From: Gammaproteobacteria bacterium
GTDB taxonomy: Bacteria > Pseudomonadota > Gammaproteobacteria > Steroidobacterales > Rariloculaceae
Length of the DNA stretch: 52,374 bases
NCBI GenBank assembly: GCA_022826245.1
Contig: JAJDVG010000035.1
Location: forward strand, 1 to 52,374
Direction of reading: 5' to 3'
Shown in pieces: positions 37,749 through 47,794 of the stretch. Within the stretch, counting starts at the first letter, position 1; every line of letters starts with the position of its first letter. The notes below the pieces were generated by a model. The model saw only the letters and a list, made by a program, of their open reading frames with translations. It ran no database searches and had not been told where the DNA came from. The position numbers and the translations under genes are program-made.

Positions 37749-38468
37749 ATGAAGGCCGGCGACGACCGGCGCGCCGCGCTCGCAGCCTGGCTGCGCGACG
37801 AGGTCGCGACGAACCCGGGCACGCTGCTCGGCGAGGGCTACCAGGCGACCGTGCATCGCTACGCGAGCCCGCTCGGCGACGTCGTCGTCAAGCGCCCGCA
37901 CGAATCGTTTCCGCGGCGCCGGCTCGGCATCGCGGCGCTGCGGCGGGAACAGAGAATCTATGAGCGGCTCGAGGGCGTCGCCGGAATTCCGAAATCGTTC
38001 GGACTGCTCGATGATCGCTATCTCGTACTCGAATCGATCGCCGGACCCTCGCTGCGCGACCACGAACCGCATCTCGAAGACCGCGAGCGTTTCTTCACCG
38101 ACCTGTACGGGACGATCGCGGCGATGCACGCGGCCGGTGTCGCGCACGGCGATCTCAAGCGCAAGGACAACGTGCTCGTCGGTCCCGCCGAACGCCCCTA
38201 CATCATCGACTTCGGCGTCGCGAGCCTCAGGAAACATCCCGCTGGCGCCTGGAACAGCATGCGGTTCGCCTGGTTCGCGCAACTCGACCTCAACGCCTGG
38301 GTCAAGCTCAAGTATCGAAGGAACATGAGCGAGTTGTCGCCCGAGGACGCCGCGCGCTACCGCCCGCTATGGCTCGAGCGCATCGCCCGCTGGATCCGGA
38401 TACCGTGGCAGAAACTGACCCTGCGCCGGCCGCGGCAGCGCTGGCGGCAACGCCGAAGGGAGAGGTGA
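37749..38468 (+). CDS. Small protein-kinase-fold protein
   Basis: 239 aa. Kinase-fold motifs in order: a glycine loop GEGYQATV at 28-35, K48 (VVVKRP), the hinge YLVLESIAGPSL, the catalytic loop HGDLKRKDN at 133-141 and DFG at 154-156. HGDLKxxN is the pattern of RIO/Bud32 and of lipopolysaccharide/small-molecule kinases rather than Hanks-type Ser/Thr kinases (HRDLKPEN). After the kinase core comes an Arg/Trp-rich tail (IARWIRIPWQKLTLRRPRQR and on), likely to bind membrane or nucleic acid. Substrate unknown; a cell-envelope lipid or sugar is possible. It converges with rplQ. Confidence 0.82.
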   Translation: MKAGDDRRAALAAWLRDEVATNPGTLLGEGYQATVHRYASPLGDVVVKRPHESFPRRRLGIAALRREQRIYERLEGVAGIPKSFGLLDDRYLVLESIAGPSLRDHEPHLEDRERFFTDLYGTIAAMHAAGVAHGDLKRKDNVLVGPAERPYIIDFGVASLRKHPAGAWNSMRFAWFAQLDLNAWVKLKYRRNMSELSPEDAARYRPLWLERIARWIRIPWQKLTLRRPRQRWRQRRRER

Positions 38469-38516
38469 GGGGATAGATGATGCGAGCGGCCGCCCCTCAC
38501 CGGCGTCAGGAGTCGC

Positions 38517-38906
38517 TCAGTCTTCGGCTTCCGGCTGATCGAGCAACTGGACCATGGCCATCGGCGCGGCGTCGCCGGCCCGATGTCCGATCTTGAGAAT
38601 CCGCAGGTAGCCACCCGGCCGATCCCTGAAGCGCGGCCCGAGTTCGTTGAAGAGCTTGCCGACCGCAGCATCGTCCCTGAGCCTTGACAAGGCGAGCCGG
38701 CGCAGGCGCCCGGCATCGCCGGAGTTATCGCTGGCGTGCCTCGCGAGCGTGATCAACGGCTCGACGACGCGCCGGAGTTCCTTGGCTTTGGGCAGGGTCG
38801 TGCGGATCGTTTCGTGCTGCAGCAGCGAGACGGCAAGATTCCGGTACATCGCCTTGCGATGCGCCGATGTCCTGCCGAGCCTGCGACCGGATTTCCTGTG
38901 ACGCAT
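38517..38906 (-). CDS. rplQ: 50S ribosomal protein bL17
   Basis: 129 aa, the family length. Opens [20 protein letters not shown], then [20 protein letters not shown], diagnostic for L17. An acidic end (LLDQPEAED) follows the core. It is the last gene of the alpha operon, 14 bp after rpoA; no clear intrinsic terminator is visible in the 50 bp beyond its stop. Confidence 0.98.
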   Translation of the reverse strand: MRHRKSGRRLGRTSAHRKAMYRNLAVSLLQHETIRTTLPKAKELRRVVEPLITLARHASDNSGDAGRLRRLALSRLRDDAAVGKLFNELGPRFRDRPGGYLRILKIGHRAGDAAPMAMVQLLDQPEAED

Positions 38907-38920
38907 GGTTCGTGAGCCGT

Positions 38921-39931
38921 CTAGAACGCCACCGAAGCCGGCTCCTCGTCGGTGCGAAGCGCGGCCGGCGGCCAGTTGTCCAGGTGCGTGCCGAGAGCGA
39001 GGCCGTGGTTCTCGAGCACTTCCTTGATCTCGGTGAGCGACTTCTTGCCGAGATTCGGCGTGCGCAGCAACTCGACTTCCGTGCGCTGCACGAGATCGCC
39101 GATGTAGTTGATGCTCTCGGCCTTGAGGCAGTTCGCCGACCGAACGGTGAGCTCGAGCTCGTCGACCGGCCTCATGAGGATCGGGGCCACATGCGTCTCG
39201 GTGCTGCCGTAGGCGGGGTCGCCCTCGCCCTGCAGTTCGACGAAAACGTCGAGCTGGTTCTTGAGAATGCTGCCGGCGCGCCGGATGGCGTCTTCGGCCT
39301 CGATGGTGCCGTTCGTCTCGATATCGATGATCAGCTTGTCGAGGTTCGTCCTCTGCTCGACGCGCGCGGCCTCGACGCTGTAGGTCACGCGGCGTATCGG
39401 CGTGAACGAGGCATCGAGCTGCAACCGCCCGATCGGCCGCGTCTGCTCCTCGAACGTCGCCGCCTGCATCGCCGGATGATAGCCGCGGCCGCGCGCCACC
39501 TTGAGAACCGCACGCAGTTCGCCGGCCTTCGTCAGGTTGGCGATGACGAGATCCGGGTTGACGATCTCGATGTCGTGGTCGGCCTGGATGTCGCCGGCCA
39601 CGACGGGTCCCGGACCCTTCTTGGCCAGCGTGAGCTCCGCTTCCTCGCGCGCGTGCATCCGGATCGCCACGGCCTTGAGATTGAGCAGGATGTCGACGAC
39701 GTCTTCCTGGACGCCCTCGATGCTCGTGTACTCGTGCAGCACGCCCTCGATCTCCGCTTCGACGATGGCCGCTCCGGGCATTGACGACAGCAGAATGCGC
39801 CGCAGCGCATTACCGAGCGTATGACCGAAACCGCGTTCGAACGGCTCGACCGTGACCTTGGCCCGGTTCAAGCCGGACGGCTGGACGCGTACCGCACGCG
39901 GCTTCAAGAAATCAGTAGCTGATCCCTGCAT
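38921..39931 (-). CDS. rpoA: RNA polymerase alpha subunit
   Basis: 336 aa (E. coli 329). N-terminal assembly domain with [20 protein letters not shown] and the [20 protein letters not shown] block; the C-terminal DNA- and activator-binding domain includes [20 protein letters not shown] and [19 protein letters not shown]. Sits in the usual place between rpsD and rplQ. Confidence 0.98.
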   Translation of the reverse strand: MQGSATDFLKPRAVRVQPSGLNRAKVTVEPFERGFGHTLGNALRRILLSSMPGAAIVEAEIEGVLHEYTSIEGVQEDVVDILLNLKAVAIRMHAREEAELTLAKKGPGPVVAGDIQADHDIEIVNPDLVIANLTKAGELRAVLKVARGRGYHPAMQAATFEEQTRPIGRLQLDASFTPIRRVTYSVEAARVEQRTNLDKLIIDIETNGTIEAEDAIRRAGSILKNQLDVFVELQGEGDPAYGSTETHVAPILMRPVDELELTVRSANCLKAESINYIGDLVQRTEVELLRTPNLGKKSLTEIKEVLENHGLALGTHLDNWPPAALRTDEEPASVAF

Positions 39932-39948
39932 CTGAGATGTTCCTCGCG

Positions 39949-40569
39949 TTACTTGGAGTAAAGCTCGACGACCAGATTCTCGTTGATGTCCGGAAGGATC
40001 TCGTCGCGTTCGGGGAAAGTCCTGAGCGTACCCACCATCTTCTCGGCGTCAACCTCGACCCACTCCGGAAATCCGACCTGCCCGGCAATGTCGAGCGCGG
40101 CCTGGATTCTGGTCTGCGATCTTGCGCGGTCGCGCACGGCGACCTTGTCGCCGACCTTCAATTGACAGGAAGGAATGTTGACGATCCGGTCGTTGACCAC
40201 GATGCCGCGATGGCTCACGAGCTGGCGCGCTTCGGCGCGCGTCGAAGCGAAGCCCATCCGGTAGACCACGTTGTCGAGGCGCGCCTCGAGCATCATGAGC
40301 AGGTTTTCGCCCGTCGATCCCTTGACCTTCGACGCCTTCTTGTAATAGTTGCGAAACTGTCGCTCGAGCACGCCGTACATCCGGCGCAGCTTCTGCTTCT
40401 CGCGCAGTTGCACGCCGTAGTCGGAAAGGCGCGGACGCCGCTGCCCGGGGCCGCCGGGCGGCACCTCGAGCTTGCACTTCGCCTCAAGGGGCTTGATGCC
40501 GCTCTTGAGAAAAAGGTCGGTGCCCTCGCGCCGGGAAAGCTTGCAAGTTGGACCTCTGTATCTCGCCAT
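39949..40569 (-). CDS. rpsD: 30S ribosomal protein uS4
   Basis: 206 aa, the same length as in E. coli. Starts [20 protein letters not shown]; the S4 RNA-binding domain includes [20 protein letters not shown] followed by [18 protein letters not shown]. Primary 16S binder and, in E. coli, translational repressor of the alpha operon. This is the form without the four-cysteine zinc motif. Gap of 11 bp from rpsK. Confidence 0.98.
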   Translation of the reverse strand: MARYRGPTCKLSRREGTDLFLKSGIKPLEAKCKLEVPPGGPGQRRPRLSDYGVQLREKQKLRRMYGVLERQFRNYYKKASKVKGSTGENLLMMLEARLDNVVYRMGFASTRAEARQLVSHRGIVVNDRIVNIPSCQLKVGDKVAVRDRARSQTRIQAALDIAGQVGFPEWVEVDAEKMVGTLRTFPERDEILPDINENLVVELYSK

Positions 40570-40580
40570 TTCGTTTCCGC

Positions 40581-40970
40581 TCAGACTCTTCGTCGTTTCG
40601 GTGGCCGGCAGCCGTTGTGGGGAATCGGGGTCACGTCCTCGATCTGCGAAATTCGAAAACCGAGCGCATTGAGCGCCCTCACGGCAGACTCGCGTCCCGG
40701 CCCCGGGCCCTTGACGCGAACCTCGAGGTTCTTGACCCCGTACTCCTTGGCCACGTTACCCACCTTCTCGGCCGCCACCTGGGCGGCGAAGGGCGTGCTC
40801 TTGCGCGATCCCCTGAACCCGCAACCGCCCGAGGTTGCCCACGACAGGGCGTTACCCTGGCGGTCCGTGATCGTGATGATCGTGTTGTTGAAGGACGCGT
40901 GTATGTGGGCGACAGCATCGAGTATCTGTCGCTTGATCTTCTTTTTCGCCGTGCTGCGCTGTCTGGCCAT
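40581..40970 (-). CDS. rpsK: 30S ribosomal protein uS11
   Basis: 129 aa. Core [20 protein letters not shown], then [20 protein letters not shown] and the C-terminal [15 protein letters not shown] are diagnostic. Platform protein near the 3' end of 16S rRNA. Lies 14 bp after rpsM in the alpha operon. Confidence 0.98.
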   Translation of the reverse strand: MARQRSTAKKKIKRQILDAVAHIHASFNNTIITITDRQGNALSWATSGGCGFRGSRKSTPFAAQVAAEKVGNVAKEYGVKNLEVRVKGPGPGRESAVRALNALGFRISQIEDVTPIPHNGCRPPKRRRV

Positions 40971-40984
40971 CGTGTCTCCTGACG

Positions 40985-41341
40985 CTACTTGCGGATCGGC
41001 TTGCGCGGACCCTTGCGGGTTCGGGCGTTCGTGCGGGTACGCTGACCCCGGCTCGGCAGACCGCGGCGATGGCGGATCCCACGATAGCAGCCAAGATCCA
41101 TGAGCCGCTTGATGTTCATGCCGACTTCGCGGCGCAGGTCGCCTTCGATCATGAGACCGGAGACGACGTCCCTGAGCCTGGCGACCTCGGGCTCGCTCAG
41201 ATCGCGAACCGGCGTCGCCGGGTCGATGTCGGCGGCCGCGCAGGCCGCCATGGCCCGACTGCGCCCGACGCCGTGAATCTGCGTCAGCGCAATCGAGATG
41301 TGCTTGTGCACCGGTATGTTGATGCCCGCTATACGTGCCAT
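40985..41341 (-). CDS. rpsM: 30S ribosomal protein uS13
   Basis: 118 aa as in E. coli. Starts [20 protein letters not shown], ends in the basic [20 protein letters not shown] tail that contacts the P-site tRNA. It begins only 11 bp after rpmJ, so there is little room for the long pseudoknot leader that S4 uses to control the alpha operon in E. coli. Confidence 0.98.
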   Translation of the reverse strand: MARIAGINIPVHKHISIALTQIHGVGRSRAMAACAAADIDPATPVRDLSEPEVARLRDVVSGLMIEGDLRREVGMNIKRLMDLGCYRGIRHRRGLPSRGQRTRTNARTRKGPRKPIRK

Positions 41342-41352
41342 CGCTATTGCCC

Positions 41353-41466
41353 CTAGCCCTGCCGCTGCTTGTGGCGCGGATCGGTGCAGATCACCCGGAT
41401 CACGCCGTTACGGCGGATGATCTTGCAGTTTCTGCACATCTTTCGGACGGATGCCCTGACTTTCAT
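41353..41466 (-). CDS. rpmJ: 50S ribosomal protein bL36
   Basis: 37 aa, ATG at 41466-41464, TAG at 41355-41353. The peptide reads [20 protein letters not shown] and then [17 protein letters not shown]. The zinc ligands C11, C14, C27 and H32 are all present, so this is the zinc-binding (C+) form. It fills the space between secY and rpsM, its usual place at the end of the spc operon. Confidence 0.97.
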   Translation of the reverse strand: MKVRASVRKMCRNCKIIRRNGVIRVICTDPRHKQRQG

Positions 41467-41485
41467 TTCTATGCTCCTGGCCCCG

Positions 41486-42820
41486 CTACATCGGACGCCG
41501 GCCGTAGCCCTTGAGATTGGCCTTCTTCATCAGGCCTTCGTACTGGTGCGTCATCATGTGCGCCTGCAGTTGCGCCATGAAATCCATCGACACGACGACG
41601 ATGATGAGCAACGACGTACCGCCGAAGTAGAACGGCACGTTGAACTGCAGAATCATGAACTCCGGCATCAGGCAAACGGCCGTGATGTACATCGCCCCCC
41701 AGAAAGTGAGCCGCGTAAGCACCTTGTCGATGTACTCGGCCGTCTGCTGGCCCGGCCTGATACCGGGTATGAAGGCGCCCGAACGCTTCAGATTGTCGGC
41801 CGTCTCCCTGGAATTGAACACGAGAGCCGTATAGAAAAAGCAGAAGAAGATGATCAGCGCGGCATACAGCAGTATGTATACCGGCTGACCCGGCGCGAGG
41901 CTCGCCGCCAGGCGCTGCAGCCACGACACGGCCTCGCTCGTGCCGAACCAGCTCGCGATCGTCGCCGGAAAGAGGATCAGGCTCGACGCGAAAATCGGCG
42001 GGATCACGCCGGACATGTTGATCTTGAACGGCAGATGGCTCGTCTGGCCCGCATACATGCGCCTGCCCTGCTGGCGTTTGGCGTAGTTCACGGTGATGCG
42101 CCGCTGCGCGCGCTCCATGAACACGACGAAGCCCGTCACGCCGAGGACCAGGATGCCGAGGATCAACGGCATCGCCGGGTTCATGCCGCCGGTGTTGACG
42201 AGCTCGAGCGTGCCGCCGATCGCCGAGGGCAGCCCGGACAGGATGCTCGACAGGATGATCATGGATATGCCGTTGCCGATACCGCGCTCCGTGATCTGTT
42301 CGCCGAGCCACATCAGGAACATCGTGCCGGTCACGAGCGTCACGGCGGCCGTGAGCACGAAACCGGTGCCGGGATTGAGCACGACGCCCTGATTCTGCAG
42401 CGCGGTCGCCGCGGCCAGGGCCTGGAAGCTCGACAGCACGACCGTGCCGTAGCGCGTGTACTGGGTGATCTTGCGCCGGCCCGACTCGCCCTCCTTGCGC
42501 AGTTGACCGAGAGTGGGCACGACGTGCGTGGCCATCTGCATGATGATCGAGGCCGAGATGTAGGGCATGATGCCGAGCGCGAAGATCGACAGGCGCTCGA
42601 GCGCGCCGCCGGAGAACATGTTGAACATGCTCAGGATCGTGCCCGACTGGGCCTGGAAGAACTGGTCGAGCGCGACCGGATCGATTCCGGGCACGGGAAT
42701 GAACGTGCCGATCCTGTAAACGACCAGCGCGCCCACGAGAAACGCGAGCCGCTGGCGCAACTCGCCGAAGCGCGCGGCATCGCCCAACATCTGCGCCGGA
42801 TTGCTGCCCGCTCTGGCCAT
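41486..42820 (-). CDS. secY: Protein translocase subunit SecY
   Basis: 444 aa (E. coli 443), ten membrane segments. Opening: [20 protein letters not shown]. The plug/TM2 region reads [20 protein letters not shown] and [11 protein letters not shown]; the cytoplasmic loop [11 protein letters not shown] is conserved, and the C-terminal loop reads [20 protein letters not shown]. Forms the membrane channel with SecE and SecG. Starts 2 bp after rplO and is 19 bp before rpmJ. Confidence 0.98.
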   Translation of the reverse strand: MARAGSNPAQMLGDAARFGELRQRLAFLVGALVVYRIGTFIPVPGIDPVALDQFFQAQSGTILSMFNMFSGGALERLSIFALGIMPYISASIIMQMATHVVPTLGQLRKEGESGRRKITQYTRYGTVVLSSFQALAAATALQNQGVVLNPGTGFVLTAAVTLVTGTMFLMWLGEQITERGIGNGISMIILSSILSGLPSAIGGTLELVNTGGMNPAMPLILGILVLGVTGFVVFMERAQRRITVNYAKRQQGRRMYAGQTSHLPFKINMSGVIPPIFASSLILFPATIASWFGTSEAVSWLQRLAASLAPGQPVYILLYAALIIFFCFFYTALVFNSRETADNLKRSGAFIPGIRPGQQTAEYIDKVLTRLTFWGAMYITAVCLMPEFMILQFNVPFYFGGTSLLIIVVVSMDFMAQLQAHMMTHQYEGLMKKANLKGYGRRPM

Positions 42821-42822
42821 GC

Positions 42823-43254
42823 TTACTCCACGCTGCCTCCGGCGGCCTCGATGATCTTTCTTGCCCCTGGCGTCACCTTGATCCCGACGACCCTGACGGG
42901 CGCCTCGAGCGTGCCGGAAGCGAAGATCTTCGCGCGGTTGGCGTGTTTCGGTACCAGGTGTGCGGCCTTGAGCGCCGCGAGATCCACGCTCTGATCGGCG
43001 AACCGGCCAAGCTCATGGACGCGTACCTGGGCGCCCGTGCGCGAGCGCCGCGCGACGAAACCGACCTTGGGCAGACGCCGCTGCAACGGCATCTGTCCGC
43101 CCTCGAAACCGGTCTTGTGATAGCCCCCGGCGCGCGAGTGCTGGCCCTTCGTGCCGCGGCCGGCCGTCTTGCCCTGTCCGGCAGACGCTCCCCGGCCCAC
43201 GCGCTTGGGCACACGGCGGCTGCCGCGAGCGGGCTTGAGTGTGTTCAGGCGCAC
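42823..43254 (-). CDS. rplO: 50S ribosomal protein uL15
   Basis: 143 aa. Starts [20 protein letters not shown] with the glycine-rich [20 protein letters not shown] segment typical of L15, then [17 protein letters not shown]. Late assembly protein of the large subunit. One bp separates it from rpmD. Confidence 0.98.
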   Translation of the reverse strand: MRLNTLKPARGSRRVPKRVGRGASAGQGKTAGRGTKGQHSRAGGYHKTGFEGGQMPLQRRLPKVGFVARRSRTGAQVRVHELGRFADQSVDLAALKAAHLVPKHANRAKIFASGTLEAPVRVVGIKVTPGARKIIEAAGGSVE

Positions 43255-43255
43255 G

Positions 43256-43447
43256 TCACAGCTCCTCGACCTGGAGCAGGTAGCCGACCTTGCGGACCAT
43301 GCCCCTGTTCTCGGGAGTATCGGCGACCGTCACGGTCTGGTGACGTTTGCGCAGGCCCAGACCGCCCAGACACTCGGCGTGCCCGGGCTTGCGGTGAAAC
43401 CTGCTCTTTAGCAGCGTGAGTCGTAGCTGCTTCGCCTTCCTGGCCAC
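43256..43447 (-). CDS. rpmD: 50S ribosomal protein uL30
   Basis: 63 aa from the GTG at 43447, which has GAGG 7 nt upstream. The peptide [20 protein letters not shown], then [20 protein letters not shown] and [17 protein letters not shown] is uL30. It is slightly longer than the 59-aa E. coli protein. Starts 2 bp after the rpsE stop. Confidence 0.96.
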   Translation of the reverse strand: MARKAKQLRLTLLKSRFHRKPGHAECLGGLGLRKRHQTVTVADTPENRGMVRKVGYLLQVEEL

Positions 43448-43449
43448 AT

Positions 43450-43944
43450 CTATTCCTCTGTACCAAGTATTTCGTCGACCGTCTTGCCGCGCTTGGCCGC
43501 GATCTCCTGCGGCGAGCGCATGTTGTCGAGCGCGTCGAGCGTCGCCCGGACGAGGTTGATCGGATTGCGCGAGCCGTAGCTCTTGGCGAGCACGTTGCGC
43601 ACGCCGGCGCACTCGAACACCGCGCGCATCGCGCCGCCGGCGATGATTCCCGTGCCTTCCGACGCCGGCTGCATGAACACGCGCGTCGCACCGTGCCGGC
43701 CGCGCAGCTCGTACTGCAGCGTCTCCCGCTTGAGGTTGATCGGCCGCACGTTCTTGCGCGCCGCCTGCATGGCCTTCTGTATGGCCAGCGGCAGCTCGCG
43801 GGCCTTCCCGTAGCCGTATCCGACACGGCCATTGCCGTCGCCGACCACGGTCAGCGCCGTGAAGCCGAATTGCCGGCCGCCCTTGACGACCTTCGCCACG
43901 CGATTGACCGCGACGAGTTTTTCCTGAAATTCTTCGGTTGCCAT
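43450..43944 (-). CDS. rpsE: 30S ribosomal protein uS5
   Basis: 164 aa (E. coli 167). [20 protein letters not shown], then [20 protein letters not shown] and the [20 protein letters not shown] loop are diagnostic. Decoding-fidelity protein and target of spectinomycin; the loop residues VVKGGRQ are wild type in appearance. 29 bp after rplR. Confidence 0.98.
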   Translation of the reverse strand: MATEEFQEKLVAVNRVAKVVKGGRQFGFTALTVVGDGNGRVGYGYGKARELPLAIQKAMQAARKNVRPINLKRETLQYELRGRHGATRVFMQPASEGTGIIAGGAMRAVFECAGVRNVLAKSYGSRNPINLVRATLDALDNMRSPQEIAAKRGKTVDEILGTEE

Positions 43945-43973
43945 TGATTTCGACTCTGACTGCCGCGCCGCGA

Positions 43974-44327
43974 CTAGATTCGCAAGCCCGCTTCACGCGC
44001 CGCGTCGGCGAGCGCCTTGACGCGGCCGTGATACCTGAACCCCGAGCGGTCGAACGCAACCTGCTCGATGCCCTGCGCCATGGCACGCTCGGCAATCAAC
44101 TTGCCGACCGCGGCCGCGGCTTCCCTGTTGCCCGTAGTCTTGAGCGACCCGCGCAGTTCCGCGAGGAGCGTCGAGGCGCTCGCGAGCGTGCGCGCGCCGG
44201 CGGGATCGATGATCTGCGCGTAGATGTGGCGCGGCGTGCGATGCACGCACAGCCTGTGGGCGCCCTGCAACGCGATCCTGGCCCGGGTTCGACGCGCCCG
44301 CCGTTGACGTTTCGTCTTCTTCTGCAT
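43974..44327 (-). CDS. rplR: 50S ribosomal protein uL18
   Basis: 117 aa as in E. coli. Basic start [40 protein letters not shown] and the terminal [20 protein letters not shown] segment are diagnostic. Binds 5S rRNA. 8 bp after rplF. Confidence 0.98.
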   Translation of the reverse strand: MQKKTKRQRRARRTRARIALQGAHRLCVHRTPRHIYAQIIDPAGARTLASASTLLAELRGSLKTTGNREAAAAVGKLIAERAMAQGIEQVAFDRSGFRYHGRVKALADAAREAGLRI

Positions 44328-44335
44328 CGGTACAG

Positions 44336-44869
44336 CTACTTCTTCTTGGCTTCGCGCAAAACGATACGCTCGTCGGAGTATCGGACGCCCTTGCCCTTGT
44401 AAGGTTCCGGCGGCCTGAAGGCCCTGAGCTCGGCGGCCACCTGACCGACCTGCTGGCGGTCGATCCCCTTGACGAGAATTTCGGTATTGCTCGGCGTTTC
44501 GATCGTGACGCCATCGGGCGCGGCGTATTCGACGGGATGCGAGAAGCCCAATGCAAGCGTGATCGTTCCGCCCTTGGCCTGAGCGCGATAGCCGACGCCG
44601 ACGAGTTCGAGCTTGCGCTCGAAACCGGAACTGACGCCCGTGACCATGTTGGCGATCAGCGCGCGCGTCGTGCCCGCGATCGCGTTGGCGAAACGGCTGC
44701 CCGAGCGCGCGGCCACGGCAACGCGCCCGTCGTTCTGGCTGACTTCGACTTCCGAGTTGACCTCGAGCGCCAGGCTGCCCATGGGCCCCGCGATCGTCAG
44801 CGCCTGACCGTCAATACTGGCCGTGACGTCCTTGACGAGCTCGACTGGAAGTTTGGCTACCCTCGACAT
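44336..44869 (-). CDS. rplF: 50S ribosomal protein uL6
   Basis: 177 aa as in E. coli. [20 protein letters not shown] at the start; the second domain carries [20 protein letters not shown] and ends [20 protein letters not shown] with a KK tail. Sits near the factor-binding stalk base. 18 bp after rpsH. Confidence 0.98.
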   Translation of the reverse strand: MSRVAKLPVELVKDVTASIDGQALTIAGPMGSLALEVNSEVEVSQNDGRVAVAARSGSRFANAIAGTTRALIANMVTGVSSGFERKLELVGVGYRAQAKGGTITLALGFSHPVEYAAPDGVTIETPSNTEILVKGIDRQQVGQVAAELRAFRPPEPYKGKGVRYSDERIVLREAKKK

Positions 44870-44887
44870 CGGTTCATTCCCGCCGCA

Positions 44888-45283
44888 TCAGGACACGAAA
44901 CAGAGCACTTCGCCGCCGTGGCGCTTCGCCCGCGCCTCGCGATCCGTCATCACGCCGCTCGAAGTGGAGATGATCGCAACGCCCAGACCGCCCTGAACGC
45001 TCGGCAGCTTGTCGGTGTCGACATAGACCCTGAGGCCCGGCCGGCTCACGCGCTCGAGACGCTCGATGACGGGCTCGTCCTCGTGATACTTCAGTTCGAC
45101 CGTCATCGTCCGCTTGACACCGTCCTCTTCCGTCGACACGCCGGTCACGTAGCCTTCGCGCTGCAGAACGTCGGCGATCGCGAGCTTGACGCTCGAGGCG
45201 GGCAACGACACGGAGACCTTGCGGGCCTTCTGGCCGTTTCTGATGCGCGTCAGCATATCGGCGATCGGGTCACTCATACTCAC
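44888..45283 (-). CDS. rpsH: 30S ribosomal protein uS8
   Basis: 131 aa from the GTG at 45283. The GTG is chosen over the ATG at 45277 because GGAGG lies 8 nt before it and [20 protein letters not shown] matches the family N-terminus. The C-terminal [20 protein letters not shown] is typical. S8 binds 16S helix 21 and is the spc-operon repressor in E. coli. Confidence 0.97.
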   Translation of the reverse strand: MSMSDPIADMLTRIRNGQKARKVSVSLPASSVKLAIADVLQREGYVTGVSTEEDGVKRTMTVELKYHEDEPVIERLERVSRPGLRVYVDTDKLPSVQGGLGVAIISTSSGVMTDREARAKRHGGEVLCFVS

Positions 45284-45299
45284 CGGACGATCCTCCCGC

Positions 45300-45605
45300 C
45301 TACCAGCTCGCCTTCGACAAGCCCGGAATCTCGCCGCGCATCGCCGCCTCGCGCAACTTGTTGCGTCCGAGCCCGAACTTTCGGTAATAGCCGTTCGGCC
45401 GGCCCGAGATCGCGCAGCGGTTCCTGAGACGCACCGGGCTCGCGTTGCGCGGCAGCGCCTGCAGACCGAGTTGCGCGGCCAGCTTCTGCTCGTCCGACGA
45501 CAGCGGGTCGCGAATGATCTTCCTGAGCTTCTCGCGCTTCGCAGCGTAACGCCGCACCGTGCGCAACCGCTTCTTCTGCCTCGCGACCATCGATTTCTTT
45601 GCCAT
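45300..45605 (-). CDS. rpsN: 30S ribosomal protein uS14
   Basis: 101 aa from the ATG at 45605 (a TTG one codon earlier is not needed). This is the long form without the zinc motif: [20 protein letters not shown] opens it, and [20 protein letters not shown] is the conserved end. 15 bp after rplE. Confidence 0.97.
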   Translation of the reverse strand: MAKKSMVARQKKRLRTVRRYAAKREKLRKIIRDPLSSDEQKLAAQLGLQALPRNASPVRLRNRCAISGRPNGYYRKFGLGRNKLREAAMRGEIPGLSKASW

Positions 45606-45620
45606 CAAGCGCTCCGTGGA

Positions 45621-46163
45621 TCAGTTCTGTCTGAGCGGAAAATTGAATGCCTCGAGCAGGGCCCGGCCACCGGCGTCGTCCTGCGCCGACGTCGTGATCG
45701 CGATGTCCAGCCCGCGAATGGCATCGACCTTGTCGTAGTCGATCTCGGGAAAGATGATCTGCTCCCGGACGCCCATGCTGAAATTGCCGCGGCCGTCGAA
45801 CGCCCGGGCGGAGAACCCGCGAAAATCGCGAATTCGGGGGATCGCCACGTTGATCAGGCGATCGAGGAACTCGTACATGCGCTGTCGGCGCAGCGTGACC
45901 TTGCAGCCGATCGGAAAGCCTTCGCGGATCTTGAAGCTCGCCACGGACCGGCGCGCGAGACAGGGCACGGGCTTCTGCCCGGCGATGCGCGTCAGGTCGC
46001 CGATCGCGTTCTCGAGAATCTTGCGATCGGCGAGCGCCTCGCCGACACCCATGTTCAGCGTGATCTTCGTGATGCGGGGCACCGCCATGACGTTGGAGAG
46101 TTCGAGCTGCTCGCGCAGCTTCGGCACGACCTCCTTCGTGTAGAACTCCTGCAGCCGGCTCAT
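45621..46163 (-). CDS. rplE: 50S ribosomal protein uL5
   Basis: 180 aa from the ATG at 46163. [40 protein letters not shown] and [20 protein letters not shown] are diagnostic. Binds 5S rRNA and contacts P-site tRNA. The start is 1 bp after the rplX stop; the longer frame to 46289 lies inside rplX. Confidence 0.98.
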   Translation of the reverse strand: MSRLQEFYTKEVVPKLREQLELSNVMAVPRITKITLNMGVGEALADRKILENAIGDLTRIAGQKPVPCLARRSVASFKIREGFPIGCKVTLRRQRMYEFLDRLINVAIPRIRDFRGFSARAFDGRGNFSMGVREQIIFPEIDYDKVDAIRGLDIAITTSAQDDAGGRALLEAFNFPLRQN

Positions 46164-46164
46164 C

Positions 46165-46482
46165 TCACGTATCCAGTACTTCGTTGTTGGACTTGAAGTA
46201 ACGCACCTTGCGGCCGTCTTCCAGTTTGCGCACACCGATGCGGTCGCCCTTGTCCGTGGCCGGGTTGTAGAGCATGACGTTCGATGCATGCAGCGGTATC
46301 TCTTTCTCGATGATGCCGCCCGGCACGCCGGCGTTCGGATTGGGCTTCTGGTGCTTGTGCGCGACGTTGACGTTCTCGACGATCACGCGGCCGTCGCTGA
46401 ACACCTTCAGAACGGACCCTCGCCGGCCCTTGTCCTTGCCGGCGATCACGACGACTTCATCGCCTTGCCTGATGCGTTTCAT
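46165..46482 (-). CDS. rplX: 50S ribosomal protein uL24
   Basis: 105 aa from the ATG at 46482. KOW motif at the start: [20 protein letters not shown], then [20 protein letters not shown]. Assembly initiator of the large subunit. 8 bp after rplN. The longer open frame up to 46800 is an artefact across rplN. Confidence 0.97.
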   Translation of the reverse strand: MKRIRQGDEVVVIAGKDKGRRGSVLKVFSDGRVIVENVNVAHKHQKPNPNAGVPGGIIEKEIPLHASNVMLYNPATDKGDRIGVRKLEDGRKVRYFKSNNEVLDT

Positions 46483-46490
46483 GACGTTGC

Positions 46491-46859
46491 CTACAGCACT
46501 TCCGGCGCCAGCGAAATGATCTTCATGAAGCGACTGGTGCGCAGTTCGCGCGTGACGGGACCGAAAATCCGCGTCCCGATCGGCTCGAAACGGTTGTTGA
46601 GCAATACGGCGGCGTTGCCGTCGAAACGAATCGCCGAACCGTCCGGACGCCGGATTCCCTTGCGCGTGCGAACCACGACCGCGTGGTAGATCTCGCCCTT
46701 CTTGACCCGTCCGCGCGGAATCGCGTCCTTGATCGTCACGCGGATGATGTCTCCGATGCGCGCGTAGCGGCGCCTGGACCCGCCGAGCACCTTGATGCAC
46801 TGAAGTCTGCGGGCGCCGCTGTTGTCAGCGGACTGCAGAACGGTTTCGGCTTGAATCAT
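46491..46859 (-). CDS. rplN: 50S ribosomal protein uL14
   Basis: 122 aa. [20 protein letters not shown] start and the [20 protein letters not shown] loop are diagnostic. uL14 is the binding site of RsfS, whose gene is also in this window at 15317-15697. First gene of the spc group, 10 bp after rpsQ. Confidence 0.98.
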   Translation of the reverse strand: MIQAETVLQSADNSGARRLQCIKVLGGSRRRYARIGDIIRVTIKDAIPRGRVKKGEIYHAVVVRTRKGIRRPDGSAIRFDGNAAVLLNNRFEPIGTRIFGPVTRELRTSRFMKIISLAPEVL

Positions 46860-46869
46860 CGCCCGATCC

Positions 46870-47160
46870 TCAAGTCTGCGCCTCGTCGGACGCGGCCCTC
46901 GTCATGACCTCGACGACCCGCCACGACTTGCGCCTGGACAGCGGCCGGCATTCGCTTATGGCGACGGTGTCGCCGGTCCGGCAGCCGTTGTCCTCGTCGT
47001 GCGCGAGGACCTTCGTCGTCCGGCGGATGTACTTGCCGTACACGGGATGGCGCACGAGCCGCTCGATCGCAACGGTCACGCTCTTGTCCATCCCGTCGCT
47101 GACCACCCGGCCGACGACCTTGCGTGTCTTGCCGCTCGCGGCTTTTCCTTCGGCACTCAT
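46870..47160 (-). CDS. rpsQ: 30S ribosomal protein uS17
   Basis: 96 aa (E. coli 84), with a slightly longer N-terminus before [40 protein letters not shown] and [17 protein letters not shown] are diagnostic. ATG overlaps the rpmC stop (ATGA). Confidence 0.98.
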   Translation of the reverse strand: MSAEGKAASGKTRKVVGRVVSDGMDKSVTVAIERLVRHPVYGKYIRRTTKVLAHDEDNGCRTGDTVAISECRPLSRRKSWRVVEVMTRAASDEAQT

Positions 47161-47369
47161 TCGCTGTCACTCTCTGCTTCGCTGCCCGCCCGTTCGCGCA
47201 GCACCGTCTTGATCCGGGCGATGTCGCGGCGAATCTTGCGATGCTGGTCGGGCTTGACGCCCTGGCCCGTCACGGCCTGAACGCGCATGCCGAATTGCGC
47301 ACGCCTGAGCTTCAGCAATTCCTCGCCGAGCTCCGCGCCGGTCATGTTCCTGAGTTCCCCGGCCTTCAT
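47157..47369 (-). CDS. rpmC: 50S ribosomal protein uL29
   Basis: 70 aa from the ATG at 47369, which shares a base with the rplP stop (TGATG). [40 protein letters not shown] and [17 protein letters not shown] are typical; a short acidic tail (EAESDSE) follows. Sits at the tunnel exit near uL23. Confidence 0.96.
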   Translation of the reverse strand: MKAGELRNMTGAELGEELLKLRRAQFGMRVQAVTGQGVKPDQHRKIRRDIARIKTVLRERAGSEAESDSE

Positions 47370-47782
47370 CAGATTGCCTGCCTCCGGACCACCGCGGTAC
47401 GGACCGGCAGCTTCGCGGCCGCCCTCTTGAACGCCTCCCGGGCCACGTCTTCGTGGACGCCGGCCATCTCGTAGAGCACCCGGCCGGGCTGGATCTGCGC
47501 AACCCAGTACTCGACGTTGCCCTTGCCCTTGCCCTGCCGAACCTCGAGCGGCTTCTTCGTGATCGGCTTGTCGGGAAAGACGCGAATCCAGATCTTGCCG
47601 CCGCGCTTGACGTGCCGTGTCATGGCGCGCCGCGCCGCCTCGATCTGCCGCGACGTCAACTGGCCGCGGCTCATGGCCTTGAGGCCGAATTCGCCGAAAC
47701 TGACCGCATGGCCGCGCTGCGCGAAGCCCTTGTTGCGGCCCTTCTGCTGTTTCCTGTATCGGGTTCGTTTGGGTTGAAGCAT
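47369..47782 (-). CDS. rplP: 50S ribosomal protein uL16
   Basis: 137 aa. [20 protein letters not shown] opens; [20 protein letters not shown] and [20 protein letters not shown] are diagnostic. Near the A-site tRNA elbow. The conserved arginine that YcfD/RoxA hydroxylates in this region (RMGKGKG in E. coli) lies in a changed context here, RQGKGKG. Confidence 0.98.
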   Translation of the reverse strand: MLQPKRTRYRKQQKGRNKGFAQRGHAVSFGEFGLKAMSRGQLTSRQIEAARRAMTRHVKRGGKIWIRVFPDKPITKKPLEVRQGKGKGNVEYWVAQIQPGRVLYEMAGVHEDVAREAFKRAAAKLPVRTAVVRRQAI

Positions 47783-47794
47783 GACGCTCTTCCG

